Shown piece after piece: positions 54,500-64,000 of a stretch of 64,000 bases of DNA; positions within the stretch are counted from its first letter, which is position 1, and the number at the start of each line of letters is the position of its first letter. The stretch is from Metaphire vulgaris. Taxonomy: Eukaryota; Annelida; Clitellata; Crassiclitellata; Megascolecidae. The DNA lies in assembly GCA_018105865.1 (NCBI GenBank), contig CM030851.1, positions 5,349,828 to 5,413,827 of the forward strand, in the 5' to 3' direction. A program made the translations under genes and the position numbers. The notes below the pieces were generated by a model. That model saw only the letters and a program-made list of their open reading frames with translations, was not told the DNA's origin and searched no databases.

Positions 54500-54572
54500 C
54501 TTCACATACAAAAACAATAAGATACCAAAGTCAGTTTATAAGCCAAATCAAATTCAGCTAATTGACCATGTA

Positions 54573-55164
54573 CCATATTTTTGTGCACATTGTCTGCGGG
54601 CTATACGATTTTTTACAAACAAAAAGCCAGGTGCAGGCAATCTGGATCGAATTCCACAGAAATTGTGTCAACAGACTGCAGCTCTTTCCACTGCAACTCC
54701 TCATACCCTTCTCACCTATTCCCTTTCCCTATACTCCTTCCCAAATTACCCCTACCCATGGTGCTTAACTGGCATACGTACTAAAGAAGGCATTGTTGTA
54801 TCTCCTTAAGCAGCAACTTTGGTAAAAGCAAGCCCCAACAAAGGCAGATGGGTTGTGGCAAGTGGTCTGTTCACCTTTCCCGATAAGCTGACAACCCCCG
54901 GGCAGCTGACCAACACCGGGCAGCAGATGTGCATCCACTCTGATGGCATTATGATATATAAAGAAGGCACCAGGTATAGAAATTTCAAGGACGCTTTAAG
55001 GCTATCATGGTTGGTATACACAACAGTTTCAAGAACATGGCCAGGCATGCAGGCGATGGGAAGGTGCAGGTTTTCTGATTCAAATTTTACAGATATATAA
55101 TATTTCTGGGTTATAGGCAGGTGCAGACTATCCGCAGATGTGGGCAATGTGCACAAAAATACAG
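54573..55164. mobile_element. TA-flanked MITE family B (592 bp)
   Basis: Ends CCATATTTTTGTGCACATTG and, inverted, CTGTATTTTTGTGCACATTG are bordered by TA (54571-54572, 55165-55166). It lies 73 bp upstream of the JmjC exon acceptor at 54499. No frame for a transposase was found. Confidence 0.85.
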
Positions 55165-55268
55165 TAAGTCAATATTGTTTACAAACGAAACATAATCACA
55201 GCCAAGCAAAAGTATATACTACATACTATAAAAACAAAAACACAGCTCAGGACTCACAAATTTCAATG

Positions 55269-55687
55269 CCTGCCAAGAGGGAGCAAGGGGCAAATGTCCA
55301 GGGGCCCAGCGATTTGTAGGGACCCAGGGTAGGCCTGCAATAAAGTTACGTTATACCATATTTATTGCAACTGAATACGATCAGTGGTGTAGTGTGGGTT
55401 GAGAGCGCCCAGAGTGGCCAAGCAACAAGGTGTTGTATGTCCTATACCTGGTGCTTGTAAACGTGAATACAACAGGGATGACAGCAGGCTGAAAAGAGTC
55501 AAAAAATCTTGACAAGCAAAACAGTCCTTACTATATTAATATATTATCATAGAGTTGCACCCACTTTCTGTCCATTTTTATTATTACAATTTCTCCTCTT
55601 AAACTTTTATCATAAACCCATAAAGATTGTTTTGGGGCCCGTGACTGCTGTGCCCAGGACCCCAAATTTTCTGTTGACGGGCCTGAA
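55269..55687. mobile_element. hAT MITE-like segment
   Basis: TGCCTGCCAAGAGGGAGC...CAGGGGCCC at 55267-55302 and GGGGCCCGTGACTGC...GACGGGCCTG at 55635-55685 are roughly inverse. CAGTGGTGTAGTGTGGG at 55382 suggests a second nested end. CTTGACAAGCAAAACAG lies inside. Target duplications are not clear. Confidence 0.4.
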
Positions 55688-55791
55688 AACATCACACAGT
55701 CAGAAGAGCCTCGAGCAGTTTCAAATATACTCCATTAATTTCAGTCACCAGGAGTCCAAACATCAGTCAAGAAATAACCACAGTTTAGAAT

Positions 55792-56440
55792 TTATATTAA
55801 CACTAAACAGTAAAGCACGTCTTTCTTTTGTGTCTGATCTATTGCTGTAGATAGCTTTTCAGAAAACTGATCTGAATTTTCTTCCTCTGCTGTTGTTGCA
55901 GGGCTGCACATGAGTATTATCAAAATGCATCTGGACTTTGTATTTATTCTGCCTGTCAACACTCTGTTACTTAGTGGATTATAACCAATAAGAGACTCAC
56001 CTATCTTCCTAAGCAGCCATATGGCAACTCCTTTTTGGCCTCTCTCCTCAGCTCCAGAGTAAACAATTGTGTGTCCTTCCTTCTGTTGTTTTAAAAAGTC
56101 CTTGGCCTTCCCATCTAACTTTGGACAGTCCACATACTGATATGTGAAGCCTTTCTAGTTATTTTCTAAGCATTAATATTTTTCCTGTAGATAACATACT
56201 TTGCATATTGCAAGTACCAATATGTAGCTTTTTCTAATCTGGATTGGAGTAATTCCTATCTTTTCGATTCCTTCTGAGGTTTTCCAGTAGCCAGCTTCTT
56301 GTCTCTGCCCTGATCACCCAAAGAGATTGCAGACCTTGTTTAACCGAGTGACGTCTGATCTGGGTTGAATGTTCTATTCTAACTTTGTCCATAGTGCACA
56401 GTGGGATAATAAGATGGTAGGTTCCCAAGTCTTTCAATCT
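55792..56440 (-). pseudogene. RTE-like LINE endonuclease fragment
   Basis: A minus frame of 113 codons reads EGHTIVYSGAEERGQKGVAI, YNPLSNRVLTGRINTKSRCI and a degraded YAP motif (MCSPATT), the N-terminal endonuclease of RTE LINEs. Upstream KKLHIGTCNMQSML near 56215-56240 fits its start. The reverse transcriptase is absent. Confidence 0.8.
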
Positions 56441-56569
56441 CGCAGTCTATCTCACCTGTCTCTGCGACATGTCCAGAGATGCTCTACACTGATAAAAAAT
56501 CTGTGTCCTTGGGATCATCTAGGTTCCTCATCTGCCATGGTTGTTAGGCACAGCTGTTGCCCTGTCTGG

Positions 56570-56634
56570 TCTAGAACTAGACCAACTCTTTTAGTGCATT
56601 TGCTGCACTGTGAACTTGCGCTTTATAAATGTTC

Positions 56635-56677
<43 letters not shown>

Positions 56678-56678
56678 G
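56570..56678 (+). repeat. CR1/L2-like LINE 3' end with (TAA)n tail
   Basis: GCATTTGCTGCACTGTGAAC and TTGCGCTTTATAAATGTTCG followed by (TAA)n are the same end as at 1400-1472. Confidence 0.7.
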
Positions 56679-57163
56679 AAAAAAAACTTTGCACAGAATT
56701 AGAAGAGGCTCACATAAAAGGAAACATGAGACTGCTATTCAGAACAGCAAAAAGGAGGTCTCAGAAATTCAAGCTGCAAGTACCATACACTGCATCAACT
56801 GAGCCTCTGGAGAACACATCATAGAGAAAGAAAAGATTGCTGAACCATGGAAAGAGTACTGCGAAGAATTGTACGATATCATAGAAATGAATACATCAGC
56901 TACAGAGAAACTGAATACGGACAAGCAAGCAGAATGAGAGCCACCATTACTTTAATCAGAAGTAGAATAGGTGATGTGGAATACAGCCAATGGAAAAAGC
57001 CCTGGTCCTCATGAAGCACCAAGATGAACTGGTCAAAAACGGCAGAGAAACACCTTTACACAGATTTACATAGCACTTTGGGAAACTGGAGAATGGCCAA
57101 TAATAAAGAAAGGTGATCTGAAGCAATGCACAAATTAACGCACAATAGCCCTTGTATTGTAAG

Positions 57164-57456
57164 GGGCGGGAAGTTAGCAGAGTGGTAACAACGTTGGACG
57201 ATGGAGCAGAAGGTCGCGGGTTCAACTTCCACAGGAGCCATAAGGTCCACTCAGCCTTCTTTCGCCAGATGGTGATGGCAAATGAGTAGCAGATTAATTC
57301 ACGAAGTAAACAGGCGCGTTGCACGAGAACACTGGCCCCGTATCATGTAACTTACACCAGTCACCTGGCTGATGGCCTTGATAACGGAAATCAGTGCCGC
57401 CCTATGAGCCTTGAGGTTAGCCTTGAGTGCTCAGGAAGGACTTTACTATTTTTACT
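57164..57456 (+). repeat. tRNA-derived SINE
   Basis: The head has a pol III A box (TTAGCAGAGTGGTAAC at 57174-57189) and B box (GGGTTCAACTTCC near 57219) in tRNA spacing. A tRNA-unrelated body follows. Flanking 17-base duplications AGCCCTTGTATTGTAAG and AGCCCTTGTACTGCAAG (15 of 17 match) mark the insertion in a decayed LINE. Confidence 0.88.
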
Positions 57457-57708
57457 AGCCCTTGTACTGCAAGCCAGCAAAATCGTATTGCGAATAATAC
57501 TACAAAAATACGAACAAAAAGTGAGTCAGATCTAGCAGAACACGATCATGACAGCGTGGGGAACAAGAGATCAAGTTACTAACCTTCGCATCTTAATGCA
57601 GAAAGCAAGAAAACATCAACTACCCATTTACATGTGTTTTGTAGACATCTGCAGAGCTTTTGACTCCATACACCAGGGCTATTCAACTGGAGGCCAGCGG
57701 GCCAAATG

Positions 57709-58848
57709 CAGACTTGTGATCTCGAGACCAAGGTCTCGAACTCGAATGCACTCACTGCACCCACAGCAGGTCTTGGTCTTGTCTCAAGACCACAGAGGCA
57801 AAGTCTTGGTCTTGTCTTGAGACCACAGGGATAAAGTCTTGGTCTTGTCTCGAGACTTTGAGCCAAAAGTCTCGAGTTTTGGAAAGTCTCGAGTTCTCAC
57901 AGAACTCGAGACCTCACAGAACTCGAGACCTGGTTGAAGTCTCGAGTTCTCATTAACTTGAGACCTGGTTGCAAAGTCTCCAGTTCTCATTAACTCGAGA
58001 CCTGGCTCTCCATAATAAATGGCAACTTCATCAAATTATTTATGTCTATGTTTTGACCGGAAGTTATTTGTGTTTCCGTTTTTTAACCGTTTTTATTGTT
58101 CGCGATAATCAGGTCAGTGTCCGACAATAATTTAAAGTGCAATTAAATTGAAATAATGGCGGAAAAGTCTGAAAAGGCAATACCTGACCCGAATGGCCCA
58201 AATGGGGTGAAGTTGAAGACACCGCGCATCATTTCATTTGCGTTTAACTCGTTCTGCATTGTTTCGAAAGATGAAAACAAGTAGCAGGCGCAATGCTACT
58301 ATTGTAAAAATGTCATTATTGAATCACGAGGAACTACCTCTGGCTTTGTAAGGTAGGTGTTTGGATATTATCTTCGTTGTTAATCAATTGAAACATAATG
58401 GTAGAAATTCACATAATATTTTGATGTCTACTGGTATTTATAAATCGATAAATATGTCGCTAAGTTAGACAAGAAAAGTTGCAGTATTCATTCATTCACC
58501 ATGTTTGGTTTGACTATCACTTGTGAATCAAGTTTCTCAAATGAATGCCATAAAGACAAACAGTCGGAAAGAATTGAACAATAACAGGCTACAGAATTGC
58601 ATAAGAATTGCTCTGACTTCACATCAGCCAACTTTTATCAGATTAGCTCAAAAACGGAAAAATGTTGGAAGGTCTTGGTCTTGAGACCAGATGGGCAAAG
58701 TCTTGGTCTTGTCTCGAGACCAGAGGGGTAAAGTCTTGGTCTTGTCTCGAGACCAGAGGGGTAAAGTCTTGGTCTTGTCTCGAGACCAGAGGGGTAAAGT
58801 CTTGGTCTTGGACTCGAGACCTTTTCAAAAGTCTCGTTAACAACACTG
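57709..58848 (+). mobile_element. Inner hAT element (1140 bp) with TCTCGAGACC-rich ends
   Basis: Perfect 8-bp duplications GCCAAATG lie at 57701-57708 and 58849-58856. Ends are CAGACTTGTGATCTCGAG and, inverted, CAGTGTTGTTAACGAGAC. Both subterminal zones are arrays of GTCTTGGTCTTGTCTCGAGA. At 58156-58352 it has an ATG frame with a BED finger (QCYYCKNVIIESRGTTSGFV; one in-frame stop before it). At 58472-58660 it also carries a hAT C-terminus nearly identical to that of the outer element. Confidence 0.92.
58660..58815. repeat. Minisatellite of about 33 bp, four copies
   Basis: AAAGTCTTGGTCTTGTCTCG followed by AGACCAGAGGGGT is repeated four times. It is the right subterminal array of the inner hAT; a diverged array of the same motif lies at 57720-57990. 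Repeats of this kind may bind transposase. Confidence 0.9.
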
Positions 58849-59534
58849 GCCAAATGTGGCCCGGAGAGGCCAATGAAGTTGCCCACATGTCAGTCCCAAA
58901 TAGTGATCTGCTGAGTGCTTAATAATGCAAAAATTCCAATCAGACATGCTTATTCGTTTTAAAACAGGTCAAGGTTAGGTGATGTCCTTAGTGCTATTAA
59001 TTTAATCTGTGGTTTGGCCTGTGGTCATACTTACTTTAAACCAGCACAATATAAAGCATCGTCATTACATTATAACCGGAGATAGTTTGATTGACACGAT
59101 TGTTGGAGGCTCGGAACGCGATGCTGTATTATAAGAAGAGAAATCGGTTGATTTAATAAAATTATAATTCTCGAGAATCAGTTCAAACATCAGAACGGAA
59201 GAGGAAGAGCAAACCCAAAGACTGCAAATCTACGCATATAAAATAAGTAGGCAAATCACAACCATAACATGTCTTAAAGCTTTGGTCGAGAGAATTCAAC
59301 AGGAGCAGTTCCCGAATACTAGAAAAGTTGCAGTATTCATTCATTCACCATGTTTGGTTTGACTATCACTTGTGAATCAAGTTTCTCAAATGAATGCCAT
59401 AAAGACAAACAGTCGGAAAGAATTGAACAATAACAGGCTGCAGAATTGCATAAGAATTGCTCTGACTTCACATCAGCCAACTTTTATCAAATTAGCTCAA
59501 AAACGGAAATGCAATGTTTCCCATTAATTAAAAA

Positions 59535-60430
59535 TTGCAATGTTATAACTTTTCTGCTTGTTTTGGACAGTCTGCCTACAGGTCAAGCCAATCTACTGAG
59601 ACGGCTCTACTGAGAGTTTTCTCCGACCATGCAGCAGCCATGGACAGAGGCCACATTTGTGCCTCCGCATCTCTCGAAATATCATCTGCATTTGATACTG
59701 TCAATCATGAAATTCTGCCACATCGTTAGAAAATTTTGTTTGGCATTACATCAAGTGCTTGACTGGATCAAGTCCTATTTATCTCAACGGACACTCAGGT
59801 TGTCTTACACAGATCCACAACAAACTCAAAGGTGATCCTCTATTGTGTGCCAAAAAGATCAGTTCTTGGTCCAATTCTGTTCTTACTGTACACTGCGAAC
59901 CAGTTCAGAATAACTGAAAAGCATGGTCTACAGTCTCACTTCTATGCACATGACTGTCAGATATATTCAAGTTGCCTGAAAGAACAGTCTTGATTTGGTT
60001 GAAGCCATGGAGGCCTGAATCAACAGTTTGGATAATTGGCTGAAAAAAAATCAACTAAAAATGAATGCATCAAAAACTGACCTAATGTGGTTCACCTTTG
60101 CTTGTAACCTGAACAGTTTTCTACATCATGATCTTCACCTCAAAGATGCAAACATCCCTGCATCAACACATCTACAAAAATCTTGGAGAAATATTTGACT
60201 CAAAGCTATCATTTGCTGCACACATTATCGCAACTGCCAGATCTTGCTTTATGATATTGCGAAGGCTCAGAGAAATACGAGAGTTTCTTTCCACAACTGA
60301 ATTTGCCAGTTTGGTAACATGTTTTGTCATGCCTAAAGTGAATTACGGTACTGTAACAGACACCTGATACCTATGACCTGCCTGACTATAAGTTGAATCG
60401 CCTGCAGTTGGTGCAGAATGCAGCTGCAAG
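59535..60430 (+). pseudogene. CR1/L2-like LINE, heavily mutated
   Basis: Visible blocks: QSAYRSSQSTETALLRVFSD, ASLEISSAFDTVNHEILPH, SVLGPILFLLYTANQFR, HFYAHDCQIYSS (FADD degraded to YAHD), and NRLQLVQNAAAR at the end. Many stops and frameshifts. Confidence 0.82.
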
Positions 60431-60439
60431 GCAAGGTGA

Positions 60440-61085
60440 TAGGTGGCACTAGTCGCAGCTGACAAGTAAAATCTTTCGTGTTTTGTTTTGCTAATTTTCC
60501 TTAGACCGTATACTCGTTTCTGCGATTTTAGATCAACTAAAACTGAAATTGTTCGTAAAATAAAACGTGCATCGTGCAAACTTAACTAAAACTTGAGTAT
60601 TCTTTACGGAAATGACAGAAACGGTTTTCGTGTTTCAGCACCATTGGATTTAAAATGTTAACGTCATTTAAGATGGCTGACATTCGACGTCTTTAAAATC
60701 GTTGCATTATCACTTCTTCCAAACAGTCGTTCAATCAATTCTGTGTTTGATCTATCATTGGAATATGAACGTCGTCTATTCCCGATCTGAACTATATCTC
60801 ATTCGACGTGAAAGAAAATCTCAGCCTAATAACGGGACTCTTTCTGACATCGCTGTTCATGGCCTTCTCCGTTTTAGAGGACGACTCGCAGGTCAACGCC
60901 TGAATCAGACTGCGCCGGCAATCACAACTATCAAACAAACGATTCCTGACACTATCGGTGTCCGACCGCTCCACCGCCAAACATCTAATATCTCAATGAC
61001 ATCAACAACATCTTCAGCTGTAAACAAAAACCATGGCAGTCAGCAGAAAGAGAAAAGCTCAAATCAAAATAGCATTAGATAATAC
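60440..61085 (+). pseudogene. CR1/L2-like LINE 5' part
   Basis: A frame of 126 codons reads YSRSELYLIRRERKSQPNNG, LSDIAVHGLLRFRGRLAGQR and a Thr/Ser-rich end; this is the N-terminal stretch (YSRxxLLxLR...GLLRYRG) before the endonuclease of CR1-like LINEs. Nothing further of the ORF follows. Confidence 0.6.
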
Positions 61086-61151
61086 AACAATTGAGTAAGT
61101 CGAAAGTTTCATCTATGTTGTAGAAGAAATTGCCAGCAATGGAGTTATCAA

Positions 61152-61155
61152 GAGG

Positions 61156-61237
<82 letters not shown>

Positions 61238-61465
61238 GCGTTTCTGTCTCTCGACAGGTCCAGGTATCCAGTTTTCCCACTCCGATCGATTGCTTGCTTC
61301 TTCTTTGAGTTCCTGATATCCTTTATTCATCATCCACTCCAACATCATCTTTCTCGGTCTACCTCTCACTCTCTTTCCCTCCATTTTTCCTTCGATTATT
61401 GTTCTTAGTAGAGAGTCATGCCGGAGGACATGTCCCATCCAATTTCTCAAGAGGATATTAAACAA
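61152..61465 (-). pseudogene. RTE-like LINE C-terminus with long (GAT)n tail
   Basis: A minus frame reads RNWMGHVLRHDSLLRTIIEG, KRVRGRPRKMMLEWMM and EWENWIPGPVERQKR, then runs into (GAT)n, seen as (ATC)n at 61155-61237. The 27-triplet tail is polymorphism-prone. Confidence 0.85.
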
Positions 61466-62035
61466 AAATCGCCAAAAAACTGCAAACGATGGGGAGATTT
61501 TAAAAAATCAGGAGCAGCACGGGCATAAACATAAGCACAAAAGTCACAGTATACAACACCATAGTAGTCCCGCAAATAATATATTGAGCAGAAACATGGA
61601 GCATGAAAGAGACACATGAAAATATTCAAAATAAGTTGCTAGTGGCTGAAGTGACCAGCTTACAGAGAATCCTTGGAGTAATACGGCTATAAAAGATAAG
61701 AAACAAAGATATTAGACAACATCTCAACCTAAGGGATACAGTTATTGACAAATTAGAAGGAAAAGACTCAACTGGTATGGACATGTCAACAGAATGGATG
61801 AAAGGAGACTACCATGCAAGGCACTCTACACTCAAATAGAAGGAAATAAAGGAAGAGGAAGACCCTCGAAAAAGTGAATGAACAACATCAGAGAATACCG
61901 GTATATGAACATGAAAGGAATTTCAATCGTAGAAGAAAGACGATTAACAGAAAATAGAACTTCTTGGAAACATTTTGTGTCTGGCTATTGCTGCTAAAGA
62001 GTTGGCAGAGAGCAAAATGATGATGATGATGACTA
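61466..62035 (+). pseudogene. RTE-like LINE C-terminus with (GAT)n tail
   Basis: Plus-strand pieces: ETWSMKETHENIQNKLLVAE, LNWYGHVNRMDERRLPCKAL, GRGRPSKK and RTSWKHFVSGYCC, ending in (GAT)n at 62020-62033. The order and tail match the copy at 50203. Stops are present. Confidence 0.82.
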
Positions 62036-62374
62036 ATGATTACTCAATGCTAAACTTCCATGACTCCAAATGAAGTCAGGGAACTTTAACAGGATCAGGA
62101 GCAAGCTCCAAATGGAGTCATATCATAATTATGTAATTAATAATTATTTTAATTAAAAATGTGCTAGAGGTCTAAAAGCATCCCGTTTGCTTCAGTATTG
62201 ACTTCAAAATTTTTTTTATTAAAAGAAATTAATTGGTAATGAAAGAGTCAATGCAATTTAATATTTAGCAGTTTGATGACTAAACTCAGTGCCCAACTGA
62301 ACATGAGAAAAGCAGTATCGGTATTCAATGTGAAAGCAAAAGTTGCATAAAGGTTTCATTAGAAATACTCCAGT

Positions 62375-62737
62375 CAGTGACAGATTTATATTTTTAGGCC
62401 CTGTTACACTTTATTCTAAAAAGTTACAGATCAAGTGTGAAATGTGACAAGAAGACCTTTTTTGCTTGTCAAGTTTAAGCTGGTCTCAAGAAACTTTTGG
62501 AAGAGCAGAAGTGTTACAGATCAGGTGTGTGAGTAATAGTGACGATAACCTTTTTTCTTTTTTTGAGGACAGGTTGCATGACAAATGGTTGCATATCAGA
62601 AAATAAAGTTGCTTAAACAAATAAATCCTAAAAAATCATTATACAAAATTTTTAATAGAAAAGGTGGGCCCCTAAATTTATTTTGCTGGTGGGCTTAGTA
62701 CAAATGGTACATTTGTACCATGGTAAATCTACCACTG
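62375..62737. mobile_element. hAT MITE, 363 bp
   Basis: Ends CAGTGACAGATTTA and, inverted, CAGTGGTAGATTTACC are flanked by ACTCCAGT and ACTACAGT (7 of 8). It contains CTTTTTTGCTTGTCAAG, the inverse of the TGACAAGCAAAAA motif. It ends 76 bp from a JmjC exon. Confidence 0.85.
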
Positions 62738-62798
62738 ACTACAGTAGAAAATATATAAAACACATTCCTCCATAAGTTAAATAGGCTTAACAGTCTCA

Positions 62799-63440
<642 letters not shown>

Positions 63441-63449
63441 ATGTTTCTA

Positions 63450-63990
63450 CATCTTCAACATCATATTAGATTACATCAAGAGATGGATTGAAAATACAAG
63501 TGGATTGGGAGCACTCTAAAGCCAGGAGATATAGATGATGCAGAATATGTTGGTGATACAAGTTTATAAGCATATTAGCAGAATGCCTCTCAAGGATTGT
63601 AGAATTAACATTGGCCTTCATAACAGAAAGTGGAAAATTTGGATTAAAAATAAACATAAATAAAACAAAATTAATGCTAATTTCAAAGAAAGTTGGAGAA
63701 TAGCCAATAGTAACACACAATGGAAACGAAATTGAAATGATAAAGAAATTCGTTTACTTGAGAAATGAATTGGAAGCAGAGGGAGGTTCAGACTTGGAGA
63801 TGAAAAGAAGAATAGAAATAGCAGGATCTACATTTAACAGGCCACATACCAAAATTTTCAAATGACATGACATTGGGATGAAAACAAAAATAAGAATTCT
63901 CAACACTTGTGTAATACCAATACTAATATATGGATATGAATCTCACCATAAAACAAGAATGGTAGAAAATAATAATAACAGAAAATAAAT
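63450..63990 (+). pseudogene. RTE-like LINE reverse transcriptase fragment (copy 2)
   Basis: A diverged copy of 3270-3790: LRLHQEMD, GSTLKPGDIDDAEYVGDTSL (YADD degraded to YVGD), GLKININKTKLM and a FVYL block follow in the same order, ending in the shared ATAAGAATTCTCAACACTTG. It may continue beyond the window. Confidence 0.75.
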
Positions 63991-64000
63991 GGCTTAGAAG

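Larger units (their letters stand above)
49190..57660 (+). pseudogene. Decayed RTE-like LINE broken into several pieces
   Basis: Plus-strand pieces with many stops: RIRIGTWNV, QPGKLANVIQQMEYLETDII at 49580-49690, MGNFNGKVRSDRGEIVG near 50010, then after the hAT LSERNENE, FCRQNRLTLANTWFQQK and IQIDHIAVETR at 53910-54070, SDHNPIIIGLQIKIER at 54130-54180; further along (56690-57160) KEYCEELYD and WETGEWP, and after a SINE KARKHQLPIYMCFVDICRAF at 57600-57660. Whether all pieces are one copy is not certain; the first two plainly are, because the hAT target duplication joins them. Confidence 0.7.
57674..59515 (+). mobile_element. Outer hAT element, right end lost
   Basis: The left end CAGGGCTATTCAACTGGAGG with GGCCAGCGGGCC is a typical hAT terminus. 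After the inner hAT it continues GGCCAAATGTGGCCCGG, restoring hAT subterminal sequence. At 59339-59515 it encodes a hAT C-terminus, read as TCESSFS then, in another frame, MNAIKTNSRKELNNNRLQNC and IRIALTSHQPTFIRLAQK. The right terminus is missing where a CR1 LINE begins. Confidence 0.75.

Noticed and set aside
57164..57240. Functional tRNA gene
   Set aside because: A and B boxes are present, but the sequence continues into a non-tRNA body with flanking duplications, so it is a SINE head.
58638..58922. Frames with repeated LETRGVKSWS / RPRLYPSGLET
   Set aside because: They are translations of the four-copy 33-bp minisatellite in a hAT end; open only because the unit is a multiple of three.
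61130..61408. Poly-serine protein frame
   Set aside because: It is the (ATC)n tail of a minus-strand RTE LINE read as Ser codons, not a gene.

Overview
The window is intronic and exonic DNA of an animal nuclear genome, most likely an invertebrate; I cannot fix the phylum. It holds one host gene, a KDM2-type (JHDM1/FBXL10-11) histone H3K36 demethylase, read on the minus strand through almost the whole window. Its exons, in transcript order from right to left, are 62814-62907, 54346-54499 and 48934-49049 (JmjC), 43229-43401 (helical region after JmjC), 35555-35843 and 29701-29784 (linker), 28688-28918 (CXXC zinc finger), 20212-20451 (PHD), 1593-1839 and up to 327 (low-complexity linker before the expected F-box/LRR part). 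The first eight exons join with matching phases. The N-terminal exons should lie beyond position 64000 and the F-box/LRR exons before position 1.

Everything else sits in very large introns and is nearly all transposable elements, often nested. Dominant classes: (i) CR1/L2-like LINEs, recognised by FADD and LDYCNS motifs and (TAA)n, (AGATT)n or GATTTTACTTACT tails, mostly broken; (ii) RTE-like LINEs with an endonuclease, an HVxRM C-terminus and (GAT)n tails, including a full-length copy at 50203-53623; (iii) hAT elements and hAT MITEs, more than ten with 8-bp target duplications readable in the sequence; (iv) TA-flanked Tc1/mariner or pogo-like MITEs; (v) TTAA-flanked piggyBac-like non-autonomous elements built from tandem units of about 340-375 bp; (vi) a Mutator-like element with an uninterrupted FLYWCH-MULE transposase frame and minisatellite-like inverted termini; (vii) a tRNA-derived SINE and a 5S-rRNA-derived SINE; (viii) a broken two-part transposon gene of a family I recognise but cannot name.

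Layout: 1-3.1 kb, two KDM2 exons, LINE ends and a fold-back element with telomere-like repeats. 3.2-9.8 kb, LINE remnants and the unnamed transposon gene split by a hAT. 10-20 kb, nested hAT and TA elements around a CR1 LINE. 20.2 kb, PHD exon. 20.8-28.4 kb, LINEs, a Tigger-like MITE and an unclassified repeat carrying a hAT. 28.7-29.8 kb, CXXC and linker exons. 30-35 kb, two LINEs meeting head-on. 36.3-41.1 kb, piggyBac-like elements and the MULE. 41.4-48.9 kb, LINEs, 5S SINE and MITEs, with two KDM2 exons. 49-60 kb, a decayed RTE LINE repeatedly interrupted by a hAT, an RTE, a SINE and two more hATs. 60-64 kb, LINE fragments, a hAT MITE and the first JmjC exon in the window.

The insertion order is often readable: for example a decayed LINE received a hAT (50071-53905), which later received a full-length RTE. 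No rRNA gene, functional tRNA gene or CRISPR array was seen.
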